This document shows positions 52,442 through 60,589 of a DNA stretch of 64,000 nucleotides, piece after piece. The DNA comes from Agrococcus baldri. GTDB lineage: Bacteria > Actinomycetota > Actinomycetes > Actinomycetales > Microbacteriaceae. The DNA lies in NCBI GenBank assembly GCA_900114805.1, contig FOZN01000003.1, positions 569,943-633,942 of the forward strand. The letters are read 5' to 3'. Position numbers and translations under genes: made by a program. Every line of letters starts with the position of its first letter. Within the stretch, counting starts at the first letter, position 1. A model generated the notes under the pieces. It did no database searches. It was given only the letters and a program-made list of their open reading frames with translations, and had not been told where the DNA came from.

Positions 52442-52520
52442 TTCACGAATCATGACCATGCATCAAGAATACTGCAAAAGTGTCAGGAATCATGATGGTT
52501 CGTCAGAATTCTCGCCAAGC
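52442..52520. repeat. Right end repeats of the resistance island
   Basis: TTCACGAATCATGA (52443-52456) and TCAGGAATCATGA (52483-52495) are similar to each other and to the left end dyad; GAATTCTCGCCAAG (52507-52520) parallels 37927-37940. Candidate recombinase binding and crossover sites. Confidence 0.5.
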
Positions 52521-52547
52521 GGTAAGTCCGTTGCGGCGGCGGGCGGA

Positions 52548-52567
52548 GCGCACCTGAGAGACATGAA
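52548..52567 (+). promoter_or_regulatory. Element-wide motif copy, first of a pair
   Basis: GCGCACCTGAGAGACATGAA. An ATG follows the core at 15 bp; the reading frame it opens overlaps the next gene in another frame and is probably not a protein gene. Confidence 0.55.
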
Positions 52568-52617
52568 CCTCGGTCAGAAAGTTGCGGCTCTAGAGATAGC
52601 CGCTCGGTGGGGTGTGG

Positions 52618-52637
52618 GCGCACCTGCGGGGTATGAA
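52618..52637 (+). promoter_or_regulatory. Element-wide motif copy, second of a pair
   Basis: GCGCACCTGCGGGGTATGAA, exactly 70 bp after the first copy and 15 bp before the ATG at 52633. Confidence 0.65.
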
Positions 52638-53175
52638 CAAGCACAGCGTCCCCGAATCCGATTCGTCTCCCGTCGATCTGCCGCTGGTCGTGCTCATCGT
52701 CTCCTTGGACGGGACGATGACCGCGACCATCGACGGCGCCGAGTACGCGCCTGGGCCGGGTGAGGCGGCGTGGACGCGGGCATCGTTCCCGGAGATCATC
52801 GACCATGCCGGCGCGGATCGGACCCGGGCGATCCGGGTCGAGGTGCACGAGGTCGACGGGAGCACCTTCACCGAGGTTCTCGCCGCCAAGCCCCGCCGTC
52901 CCGCACCGGAACCGGAAGTGCCGGAGCCGGTGGTGGAGTCGCGGGCAGCCCGGCGCAGGCGACAGGTCGAGCCGGTGCTGGTGGAGATCACCGGGGACGG
53001 GTTCGTGCCGGGTGAGGACATCTCCTGTGCGCTGATCCTCACCCGCGCCGACGCCGCGCCGGACGGCACCGCCAGCGCCATGCTCGACACGAACCAGCTC
53101 ACCGCCGGCGCGGACGGCACGCTGCTGTTGGTCGGGCATGTCTCCGGCCGGGTCGTCACGAGGAGCCTGGCGTGA
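52633..53175 (+). CDS. Conserved conjugation-operon protein, unknown function
   Basis: 180 residues, soluble. Two beta-rich parts (about 15-85, LPLVVLIVSLDGTMTATIDG; and about 115-180, PVLVEITGDGFVPGEDISCA) flank a charged linker. It comes directly before the coupling protein and overlaps its GTG start. In the ancestral element it would follow virB4. The start follows the motif copy at the standard 15 bp. Confidence 0.65.
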   Translation: MNKHSVPESDSSPVDLPLVVLIVSLDGTMTATIDGAEYAPGPGEAAWTRASFPEIIDHAGADRTRAIRVEVHEVDGSTFTEVLAAKPRRPAPEPEVPEPVVESRAARRRRQVEPVLVEITGDGFVPGEDISCALILTRADAAPDGTASAMLDTNQLTAGADGTLLLVGHVSGRVVTRSLA

Positions 53176-54962
53176 GCAGTCCGCAGGGCCGGCAGCCCGG
53201 CAGCTTCGGCGACGAGCTGACCAACACCCTCATGATCGGCCTGGTCGCCCTGTTCTGCCTCGCCCTCATCCTCCGCGCCGCAGGCTCTGTCACCGCATTC
53301 CTCACCGGCACCCCCCAACCCACCTCCGGGCCGGGCGCCGGGGTCGCTGTCCTGTTCCGCCCCGGCAACCCCGCCGGAGCACTCGACGCGCCGGGACTGA
53401 ACCCTGTCGTGTACTGGATCGTCACCGCCCTGCTCCTCGGCGGGCTGGGTGCCGGGGTCGGGTGGGTGTGGATGCGGCTGCGCCGGCACACCCGCGCCGT
53501 GGAGCTCGACCCGAGGAACGCGGCCGGCGTCGCAACCCGCCACGACGTGCACACCACCGCCTCCGAGACCGCGCTACTTCGCCGAGCCGGCAGCCTGCGA
53601 CCGTCCCTGGAACATCCGGCCGCAGGAGATGTCGGGTATCGGCTCGGAACCTCGAAAGGCCGGTCAGTGTGGGCGTCGGTCGAGGACTCGCTGCTGCTGA
53701 TCGGCCCACCCCGCTCCGGGAAAGGCCTGCACGTCGTGATCCCCGCGATCCTCGACGCCCCCGGCGCCGTCGTCACCACCTCTACCCGACCGGACAACCT
53801 CACCGCGACCCTCCGCGCGAGGGAGAAGATTGGCCCGGTCGCCGTGTTCGACCCCCAACATCTCGCCGAAGGCGTCCCGGCAGGGATGCGCTGGTCACCC
53901 GTCCGGGGCTGCGAGGACCCATTGACGGCGATGATCCGCGCCACCGGCCTCGCCTCCGCGACCGGTTTGTCCGCGGGCGGGGTCGAATCCGGCGGATTCT
54001 GGGAAGGCAAAACGAGAGTCGCACTCCAAGCACTGCTCCATGCGGCCGCGCTCGACCACCGGACACCCGCCGAGCTGTTCCGGTGGACGCTCGACCCGAC
54101 CGCCGCCCACGAGGCCGTCGCGATCCTCACCAGCAACCCCAACGCCGCGACCGGGTGGGCGGACTCGCTGGAATCGATGCTCGACGCCGATCCCCGCACC
54201 CGCGACTCCATCTGGCAAGGCGTCAGCCTCGCACTCAACGCGCTGGCCGATCCGCGTGTCCTCGATGCTGTCAGCCCAGACGAGGGCGAGGCGTTTGACC
54301 CCGAAAATTTCATCCGGAACCGGGGCACGCTCTATCTCCTCGCTACTGGTGCCGGGGCTGGCGCGTCCGCCGCCCTCGTCGCCGCGCTCGTCGAAGACCT
54401 CGTCGAGACGGCCCGGCAACTCGCGGCCCGGTCGCCTGGCGCGCGGCTGGACCCGCCGCTGCTGCTCGCGCTGGATGAGATCGGGAACCTCGCCCCGCTC
54501 CCGTCGCTGCCGACGTTGATGGCCGAAGGCGGCGGCACCGGGATCACGACCATGCCGGTGCTGCAGTCCCTCGCCCAAGCCCGCGACAAATGGTCGGAGA
54601 ACCAGGCCGGCGCGATCTGGGACGCCTCGATCGTGAAGATCATCCTCGGCGGAGCCTCGAACTCGAAGGACTTGCAGGATCTGTCCACACTGATCGGGGA
54701 ACGCGACGACCTCACCGACACCGTGACTCTCGGCGACCACGGCTCACGCTCCAACCAGCGCTCCGTCCGCCGGATCGCGATCTTCCCACCCGACCGCATC
54801 CGCCGCCTACCATTCGGCACCGCCATCGTCCTGCTGCGCGCCGCAACACCGATCGTCACCGACCTCCAACCCTGGCCATCCCGCACGGACGCCGCCCAGC
54901 TGAAGAGCGCCCGGGTCGAGATCGAACGTCTCTTGGAACGCCCTGCACCGGGTGCTGAGTAG
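53172..54962 (+). CDS. traG: VirD4/TraG-type coupling protein
   Basis: 596 residues. Two N-terminal membrane segments (about 16-40 and 75-100), then the P-loop ATPase with Walker A LLIGPPRSGKG (about 174-184), Walker B PLLLALDEIGNLAPLP (about 428-443) and GITTMPVLQSLAQARDKW typical of TraG/VirD4. It brings the relaxase-DNA complex to the channel. GTG start overlapping the previous stop. Confidence 0.93.
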   Translation: MSSPQGRQPGSFGDELTNTLMIGLVALFCLALILRAAGSVTAFLTGTPQPTSGPGAGVAVLFRPGNPAGALDAPGLNPVVYWIVTALLLGGLGAGVGWVWMRLRRHTRAVELDPRNAAGVATRHDVHTTASETALLRRAGSLRPSLEHPAAGDVGYRLGTSKGRSVWASVEDSLLLIGPPRSGKGLHVVIPAILDAPGAVVTTSTRPDNLTATLRAREKIGPVAVFDPQHLAEGVPAGMRWSPVRGCEDPLTAMIRATGLASATGLSAGGVESGGFWEGKTRVALQALLHAAALDHRTPAELFRWTLDPTAAHEAVAILTSNPNAATGWADSLESMLDADPRTRDSIWQGVSLALNALADPRVLDAVSPDEGEAFDPENFIRNRGTLYLLATGAGAGASAALVAALVEDLVETARQLAARSPGARLDPPLLLALDEIGNLAPLPSLPTLMAEGGGTGITTMPVLQSLAQARDKWSENQAGAIWDASIVKIILGGASNSKDLQDLSTLIGERDDLTDTVTLGDHGSRSNQRSVRRIAIFPPDRIRRLPFGTAIVLLRAATPIVTDLQPWPSRTDAAQLKSARVEIERLLERPAPGAE

Positions 54963-54985
54963 TGCCCGGCTGCTGGGTGTCGTCG

Positions 54986-55004
54986 TGCACCTGCCTGCCA
55001 CAGC
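54986..55004 (+). promoter_or_regulatory. Element-wide motif copy before the ICE ssb
   Basis: GTGCACCTGCCTGCCACAG, 59 bp before the ATG at 55045. Confidence 0.55.
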
Positions 55005-55044
55005 GGTCATCACGCAACGGCCGCACGAACGTAGGGAGCAGGCC

Positions 55045-55491
55045 ATGTCGATGCACACGCAGAGCTCGGTGTCGGGATTCATCGCGTCCGACCCGCAGCT
55101 GAGCGAGACCGTCAAGGGAGACCCACGGTTCTATGTCCGGTTCGGGCAGGAGCACTACCGGCGCGAACCCGACGGGTCGTTCACCGAACTGGAGACGAGC
55201 TACCACAACCTGGTGATGTACGGCCGATCGGCTCAGCACGCACATGACCAGTTCGCCAAGGGCGACAAGTTCGTCGCCGAAGGATACAAGCGCACACCGG
55301 AGTACGAGCGCGACGGGGCCATGGTCGAAGGCGAGGATGAATTCATCGCCAAACGGATCGGCCACGACACCGCCCGCACCCGTTACCAGGTTGACCGAAC
55401 TCCCCGCCGCAGCGCGCCCGAGCGAGGCACCGTCGGGTTCGAGCCGACCGAGCCGACGCGCTCGGCCCCGACACCGGCGATGGGCATGTGA
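55045..55491 (+). CDS. ssb: Single-stranded DNA-binding protein of the ICE
   Basis: 148 residues, OB-fold: SGFIASDPQLSETVKGDPRF and ELETSYHNLVMYGRSAQHAH and KGDKFVAEGYKRTPEY parallel the SSB core. The proline-rich tail lacks the usual acidic DDDIPF end. It probably coats the transferred strand. GGGAGCAGG lies before the ATG at 55045. Confidence 0.75.
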   Translation: MSMHTQSSVSGFIASDPQLSETVKGDPRFYVRFGQEHYRREPDGSFTELETSYHNLVMYGRSAQHAHDQFAKGDKFVAEGYKRTPEYERDGAMVEGEDEFIAKRIGHDTARTRYQVDRTPRRSAPERGTVGFEPTEPTRSAPTPAMGM

Positions 55492-55498
55492 GCCGGCC

Positions 55499-56098
55499 AT
55501 GACCGATCCGCACAACGACGCTCCGAATGACGAACTCATCGATGATGCCGGGGTGCTGCCGGATGATCTCGGTCCGGGCGATGACAGCTACGAGCTACCC
55601 GGCACCGATCAGGCTGGCCCGCCGAATCCCGTGAACTGGCACATCCTGAACGCGGACGCCCTCGAAGCCGAGTGGTTCGAACTGAACCGGTGGGTTGAGA
55701 CCTTGCGCCGCACCTACGGGCTCACGGCATCGGTGATCCCGCCGTTCTGGCACCGCCATGACGAGTTGCTGTGGGAACTCAGCGCACTACACCTGCACTG
55801 GCTCTGCGCCTACGACCCCGAACAAGACGGCTCCGCACCGTTCGGCTGGCACCGTGACTTCGCTGACGCTCGCAACCGCCTCCGTGATTGGGTTGCCTCA
55901 TCCGGAACCCGCCTGGATCGCGATCGTCCGACACGGCAGACTGCCTGGCCCGGCGAGGACCCTGCCGACCCCGTCGAGGACGTGTTCGTCGCCGACCGCG
56001 ACCAGGACTTCGTCGACTACGTCGCCGAACAGGTCGCCGCGCGGCGAGAGGCAGAAGAAGAGTTCTACCGAGCGATCGCCAGCGAGGACCGACCATGA
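55499..56098 (+). CDS. Hypothetical ICE protein, acidic
   Basis: 199 residues. Acidic first 40 residues, then a tryptophan-rich core (WHILNADALEAEWFELNRWV, about 46-65, and SALHLHWLCAYDPEQDGSAP). Similar proteins of about this size (DUF4913-like) follow ssb or traG in actinobacterial elements; the link is by position and the Trp pattern only. Coupled to the next gene. Confidence 0.6.
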   Translation: MTDPHNDAPNDELIDDAGVLPDDLGPGDDSYELPGTDQAGPPNPVNWHILNADALEAEWFELNRWVETLRRTYGLTASVIPPFWHRHDELLWELSALHLHWLCAYDPEQDGSAPFGWHRDFADARNRLRDWVASSGTRLDRDRPTRQTAWPGEDPADPVEDVFVADRDQDFVDYVAEQVAARREAEEEFYRAIASEDRP

Positions 56099-56277
56099 GC
56101 CGGCGATACACACCCAAAACCGGACAACGACCCCAATCGGAGCGCCAGCTCACTGTCCGCTCCGAGCGTCGCCCGGAGCCCGACTACGACAAGCTCACCG
56201 AGCTGCTGATCCGGCTGTCGCTTCAGCCGCCCCGTGACACGACATCCGAGCATCAGGAGCCTCGTGCCGTAGAATGA
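56095..56277 (+). CDS. Small hypothetical ICE protein
   Basis: 60 residues, basic start (MSRRYTPKTG), no domain. Its ATG overlaps the previous stop. Real status is supported only by coupling and codon use. Confidence 0.4.
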   Translation: MSRRYTPKTGQRPQSERQLTVRSERRPEPDYDKLTELLIRLSLQPPRDTTSEHQEPRAVE

Positions 56278-56323
56278 GGGCACATGCAAGACCCGCCAGG
56301 AGGTGGGTGTTGTGGTCCTAAAC

Positions 56324-56344
56324 CCTCGCTGCTCAGCAGCGAGG
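56324..56344. repeat. 10-bp perfect inverted repeat before the integrase
   Basis: CCTCGCTGCT-C-AGCAGCGAGG in the 180-bp gap 56278-56457. It may end the conjugation transcripts or be part of the integrase control region; nothing else is clear in this gap apart from GTAGGAGAAG before the integrase start. Confidence 0.65.
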
Positions 56345-56457
56345 CAACGCTTACGTGACCGTCATGGTCTAGTCCTACAGCCTTCGGGCTCTTCTTACGA
56401 TCAACATCCGCAGTCGATCACTCCTGGTCGGGAGGACCGATCTGTAGGAGAAGAGCC

Positions 56458-58131
56458 ATGACCATCCTCGACGCCGAGCAGTCGGCGCTCAACAGTCTTG
56501 TCACACCGAGCCGCCCGATGGGCGCCGTCGCCGTGACGTACCTCCGGGTCTCGACCAAGGAACAGGCCGAACGCGGCGGCACGGACGAGGGGTTCTCGAT
56601 CCCCGCCCAGCGCGACGCGAACCATCGCAAGGCCGACGACCTGGGTGCGACCATCGTCGAGGAGTTCGTGGACGCAGGGGAGTCCGCCCGCAAGGCCGAC
56701 CGGCCCGATCTCATGCGGATGATCAAGTACGTCACCAAGCACAAGGTGGACTACTGCATCGTGCACAAGGTCGACCGGCTCGCCCGGAACCGTGCCGACG
56801 ACGTCGCGATCCACCTCGCCCTGCGGGACGCGGGCGTGATGCTGGTGTCGGCGACGGAGAACATCGATGAGACCCCGTCGGGGATGCTGCTGCACGGGAT
56901 CATGTCCACGATCGCGGAGTTCTACTCCCGCAACCTCGCCACGGAGACGGTGAAGGGCCTGTCGCAGAAGGCTGCCAGCGGCGGCACCGTCACCAAGGCG
57001 CCGCTCGGGTACCGCAACGTCGGCGTGCGCGACGAGTACGGGCGTGAGATCCGTACCGTCGAGGTCGATCAGGAGCGGGCGAAGCTGATCCGGTGGGCGT
57101 TCCAGGTGTATGCCTCTGGTGAGTGGTCGACCAATCAGCTCCACGCCGAACTCACCGCGCGAGGGCTGACTACGCCGCCGACGCCGCGGCGCCCGTCGAA
57201 ACCGATCGGAAGGTCGTCGCTGCATCGCATCTTGACCAACCCGTACTACAAGGGCGATGTCACGTATCAGGGTGTGACGTACAAGGGAACACACGAAGCG
57301 CTTGTCCCGGCGGAGGTCTGGTACCAGGTGCAGACGGTGTTGAGCATGCACCGCTCGGCGGCTGACGCGACCCAGATTCATGACCACTACTTGAAGGGGA
57401 CTGTGTTCTGCGGCCAGTGCGGGGCACGGTTGCTGGTGTGCAACGCGAAGAACGCGCGCGGCAACATCTACCCGTACTTCGTGTGCGGAGCACGCCACTC
57501 CGGGCGTGGCGACTGCACGCGGCAGGCGATGCTCATCGAGGAAGTCGAGCGGCTCATCGAGCGGCACTACGAGACGGTGCAGATCACGAAGCAGACCCGG
57601 CAAGCGGTTGGTGCGAGGCTGCACGCGGCGTTCGACGAGCTGATGGCATCGGAGAGTGGTGCGCTTGCTGCGATGGCGACCGAACGCACCCGACTGGAAG
57701 ACGAGCAGTTGCGCGTGCTCCAGGCGCACTACGCCGGGGCGGTGCCGCTGGACTTGTTGAAGAAGGAGCAGGACCGGATCAGCGCTGCGTTGGAGACGAT
57801 CGAGCACCGGATCACCGCCCATCACGGCGAGTACGCCGACGCGCGGGCGAACCTGGACGACTCGCTCGACCTGCTCGAACACGCCGCCGAGGTCTACGCC
57901 CGCTGCGACGACGCGAACCGGCGTCTGTGCAACCAGGCGTTCTTCACGGCGATCTACATCGACGAGGACAACGACGTGCGGGTCGGGTACGCGACACCGT
58001 TCGATGCGCTCACTGACCGGGAGCTGCAGAGCAACGCGCTGGCCTGGGCGGAGGGCGCCCGAAATGAGAGCGAGGTGCGAACCCCGACTGGTTCAACAGT
58101 CGAAAGTTCACACCTCGCACATCTGGGGTGA
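56458..58131 (+). CDS. int: Large serine recombinase (ICE integrase)
   Basis: 557 residues. Catalytic domain about 22-175 with VTYLRVSTKEQ (nucleophile Ser near 32), VDRLARNRADD and IAEFYSRNLA; recombinase domain about 180-300 with KAPLGYRN and ILTNPYYKGDV; zinc ribbon about 317-355 (CGQCGARLLVC then CGARHSGRGDC); coiled coil about 400-470. It should integrate and excise the ICE. The last codons and stop lie in the 3' end of tRNA-His, so the C-terminus would change after excision. Confidence 0.93.
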   Translation: MTILDAEQSALNSLVTPSRPMGAVAVTYLRVSTKEQAERGGTDEGFSIPAQRDANHRKADDLGATIVEEFVDAGESARKADRPDLMRMIKYVTKHKVDYCIVHKVDRLARNRADDVAIHLALRDAGVMLVSATENIDETPSGMLLHGIMSTIAEFYSRNLATETVKGLSQKAASGGTVTKAPLGYRNVGVRDEYGREIRTVEVDQERAKLIRWAFQVYASGEWSTNQLHAELTARGLTTPPTPRRPSKPIGRSSLHRILTNPYYKGDVTYQGVTYKGTHEALVPAEVWYQVQTVLSMHRSAADATQIHDHYLKGTVFCGQCGARLLVCNAKNARGNIYPYFVCGARHSGRGDCTRQAMLIEEVERLIERHYETVQITKQTRQAVGARLHAAFDELMASESGALAAMATERTRLEDEQLRVLQAHYAGAVPLDLLKKEQDRISAALETIEHRITAHHGEYADARANLDDSLDLLEHAAEVYARCDDANRRLCNQAFFTAIYIDEDNDVRVGYATPFDALTDRELQSNALAWAEGARNESEVRTPTGSTVESSHLAHLG

Positions 58132-58200
58132 GTAACGGGACTTGAACCCGCGACATCCGCCACCACAAGGCGGCGCTCTACCAACTGAGCTATACCCACC
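58124..58200 (-). tRNA. tRNA-His (GTG)
   Basis: Minus-strand cloverleaf: acceptor arms GGTGGGT and ACTCACC with the extra G-1 pairing C73 typical of tRNA-His, D arm AGCTCAGTTGGTAGAGC, anticodon loop with GTG in CTTGTGGT, T arm CGGGTTCAAGTCCCG, and encoded CCA. The gene is complete although the integrase stop codon overlaps it. Confidence 0.95.
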
Positions 58201-58266
58201 ATGCGCGCGCAAGGCGCGACTAGGAAAGTGTACGACATCCAGCACCCGAATGCCGCATCGGCGGCC

Positions 58267-58890
58267 TCAGGTCGGCAGATGCTCGCCGAAGCCCTGCACT
58301 GCCTGCTCCGAGATCTGCTGCAGCTCCTCGCTCGAGCGACCGGGCGCATCCGTGAACACCGCCGCGCGGTAGTACCGCAGCTCGCGGATCGATTCGAGGA
58401 TGTCGGCGAGCGCGCGATGGCCGCCGGCCTTCTCGGGGCTCTTGAAGTAGGCGCGCGGGAACCAGCGGCGCGAGAGCTCCTTGATGCTCGAGACGTCGAT
58501 CGACCGGTAGTGCAGGAAGCCGTCGAGCGCCGGCATGTAGCGGGCCAGGAACATCCGGTCGGTGCCGATCGTGTTGCCGCCCACCGGCGCGGTGCGCTCC
58601 AGCGGCACGAAGCGCTGCACGTACTCGAGCACCTGCAGCTCGGCGTCGGCGAGGCTCACGCCGTTCGGCAGCTCGAGGTCGAGGCCGCTCGTCGCGTGCA
58701 TCTGCCGCACGAAGTCGTTCATCTGCGCAAGCGCCGCGTCGGAGGGCTTGATCACCACCTGCAGGCCGGGGTCGAGCACCTCGAGCTCGAAGTCGGTGAC
58801 GACGACCGCGATCTCCACGAGCTCATCGACCTGAGGGTCGAGGCCCGTCATCTCGCAGTCGATCCAGACGATCCGATCAGCAGCAGCCAC
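58267..58890 (-). CDS. orn: Oligoribonuclease
   Basis: 207 residues, DEDDh 3'-5' exonuclease. Motifs [20 protein letters not shown] (DxE), [14 protein letters not shown] (second Asp) and [14 protein letters not shown] (His and Asp). It degrades di- to pentaribonucleotides at the end of mRNA decay. The orn/tRNA-His neighbourhood is chromosomal and marks the right flank of the ICE. Confidence 0.95.
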   Translation of the reverse strand: MAAADRIVWIDCEMTGLDPQVDELVEIAVVVTDFELEVLDPGLQVVIKPSDAALAQMNDFVRQMHATSGLDLELPNGVSLADAELQVLEYVQRFVPLERTAPVGGNTIGTDRMFLARYMPALDGFLHYRSIDVSSIKELSRRWFPRAYFKSPEKAGGHRALADILESIRELRYYRAAVFTDAPGRSSEELQQISEQAVQGFGEHLPT

Positions 58891-58922
58891 GGCTCGAGTC
58901 TATGCGGGCGCTCCGCGGTCGC

Positions 58923-59564
58923 TCAGGCCAGCTGGGCGAAGAGCTGGTCGATGTCGACATCGGCCAGGGTGCCGAGCGTGCGCTCCGCGGGCACCGGCGA
59001 CTCGGGCAGCTGCGTGGTGAGGAACCACAGGCGCGCGCCGGCCGCCACCGCCGATCGCGCACCCGAGGACGAATCCTCGAAGGCGATGCAGGCGGATGCG
59101 TCGGCCCCGAGCCGCGCGATCGCCGTCGCGTAGGGGTCCGGGTCGGGCTTGGACCGCGCGACGTCGTCGGCGGTGACGGCGAACCGCAGGGCACCGGCGG
59201 GCGCGGCGTCCAGGAGCGCTGCGGCATTCTCGCGCGTGGCATTGGTGATCAGCGCGGCCGGGATGCCGGCGGCCGCGACGCGATCGAGCAGCGCGAGGCT
59301 GCCCGGCAGCCACGGCACGTCCTCTCGCACGCCGTCGGCGACGGCGCTCGCGATGGTGGCGATGATCGCCGGCCGCTCCAGCGCCACGCCGCGCTCGCGC
59401 ATCCGCTCCGCCCACTCGACCATCGGGCGCCCCGTGGTCCAGTGCGCGTCCGCGGTCGTCCACTCGATGCGGTGCTCGCGCGCGAACGCGCGCATCTGCT
59501 CGTGCCACATCGACTCGGAGTCGATGAGCGTGCCGTCCATGTCGAGCAGAAGTGCGCCGGTCAT
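58923..59564 (-). CDS. HAD-superfamily phosphatase (beta-PGM-like)
   Basis: 213 residues. Motif I LLLDMDGTLIDSE, motif II ALITNAT, motif III KPDPDPY and motif IV AFEDSSSGARSA are all in order. A small sugar phosphate or similar is the likely substrate, not identifiable from sequence. ATG at 59564 chosen because it directly precedes the MTGALLLDMDG strand. Confidence 0.85.
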   Translation of the reverse strand: MTGALLLDMDGTLIDSESMWHEQMRAFAREHRIEWTTADAHWTTGRPMVEWAERMRERGVALERPAIIATIASAVADGVREDVPWLPGSLALLDRVAAAGIPAALITNATRENAAALLDAAPAGALRFAVTADDVARSKPDPDPYATAIARLGADASACIAFEDSSSGARSAVAAGARLWFLTTQLPESPVPAERTLGTLADVDIDQLFAQLA

Positions 59565-59684
59565 GCGCTCAGCCTGCCAGGTCGGCGAGCCGGCATCGCG
59601 CGCCGAGACCATCGGCGTCGGCACGCGCGGCAGCCGGCAGGCTGCGACGCGACCAGCCGCGCCTCCTCCGCGCAGTCGAGGAGG

Positions 59685-59757
59685 CGCCCCCGGCAGGAGT
59701 CGAACCTGCGACCAAGAGATTAGAAGGCTCCTGCTCTATCCGCTGAGCTACGGGGGC
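59685..59757 (-). tRNA. tRNA-Arg (TCT)
   Basis: Minus-strand cloverleaf: acceptor GCCCCCG/CGGGGGC, D arm AGCTCAGCGGATAGAGC, anticodon loop CTTCTAA with TCT, T arm CAGGTTCGACTCCTG, discriminator G. CCA is not encoded. Confidence 0.95.
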
Positions 59758-59817
59758 ATGCTGCGGTGCGCATCGATTCTACCGAGTTGCCCAGCGCGAC
59801 GACCGTAGGCTGTTCTG

Positions 59818-60492
59818 GTGCTCGCATCCATCACACAGACCGCTGCCGACTCCGAAGGCCTCACCGGCGTCGCAGGCTGGGCCGTCGGCCTGATGGACGC
59901 GATCGGGGCGCCGGGCGCCGCCGTGGCGATCGCCGCAGAGAACCTGTTCCCGCCGATCCCGAGCGAGATCATCCTCCCGCTGGCCGGCTTCTCGGCCGCG
60001 CAGGGATCGTTCAGCATCGCCGAGGCGATCATCTGGACCACGATCGGGTCGGTCGTCGGTGCGCTGGTGCTCTACCTGCTCGGTCGCTGGCTCGGCCACG
60101 ACCGGCTCTCGCGCATCGCCGCGAAGATGCCGCTGGTGCGAGCGAGCGACATCGACAAGACCACCGCCTGGTTCGCGAAGCACGGCTGGAAGACGGTGCT
60201 GTTCGGCCGCTTCCTGCCCATCTTCCGCAGCCTCATCTCCATCCCGGCAGGCATCGAGAAGATGCCGGTGCTGCTGTTCCTGGGGCTGACGGCGCTGGGC
60301 TCGGCGATCTGGAACACGATCTTCATCATGATCGGCGTGACGCTGGGCATGAACTACCACGTGATCGAGCCCTACATGGAGTGGCTCCAGTGGTTCGTGA
60401 TCGGCGCGGTGGTGCTCGTGCTGGTCATCTGGGCGACGCGGCGGATGCTGCAGAACAAGGCAGAGGGCAAGCACCTGTTCCACGGCGAGTGA
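59818..60492 (+). CDS. DedA-family membrane protein
   Basis: 224 residues, GTG start. Family marks: ENLFPPIPSEIILPLAGF, GALVLYLLGRWLG, FLPIFRSLISIPAGIEKMP (the FxxxxRxxxxxxAG box) and three to four membrane segments. DedA proteins act as lipid transporters/scramblases and influence membrane charge and drug tolerance. Confidence 0.92.
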   Translation: MLASITQTAADSEGLTGVAGWAVGLMDAIGAPGAAVAIAAENLFPPIPSEIILPLAGFSAAQGSFSIAEAIIWTTIGSVVGALVLYLLGRWLGHDRLSRIAAKMPLVRASDIDKTTAWFAKHGWKTVLFGRFLPIFRSLISIPAGIEKMPVLLFLGLTALGSAIWNTIFIMIGVTLGMNYHVIEPYMEWLQWFVIGAVVLVLVIWATRRMLQNKAEGKHLFHGE

Positions 60493-60589
60493 GCTCCGCA
60501 GAATCTTCTCGGCGGATCGGGAATGCCACGGGGCACCGCCCCGTTATTCAATTCTGAACGACTTCCGCATACCGAAAGGCATCGCTCCC

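Larger units (their letters stand above)
37926..52520. mobile_element. Arsenic/cadmium resistance island inserted at the virB4 stop codon
   Basis: About 14.6 kb separating virB4 from the rest of the conjugation operon (52633 onward). Its edges share related sequence: GAATTCCCCGCAAG (37927-37940) against GAATTCTCGCCAAG (52507-52520), and TCAGGAATCCTGA (37942-37954) against TCAGGAATCATGA (52483-52495). A three-gene recombinase unit lies at the right end. Exact edges are approximate. Mobility is inferred. Confidence 0.6.

Noticed and set aside
52563..52763. ORF starting at the ATG after the first of the paired motif copies (MNLGQKVAALEI)
   Set aside because: It soon runs out of frame through the gene at 52633 and turns Arg-rich; more likely a chance frame.
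56324..56344. Inverted repeat considered as attachment site of the serine integrase
   Set aside because: A 21-bp palindrome with no partner in the window; the tRNA-His overlap is a better candidate for the chromosomal junction.
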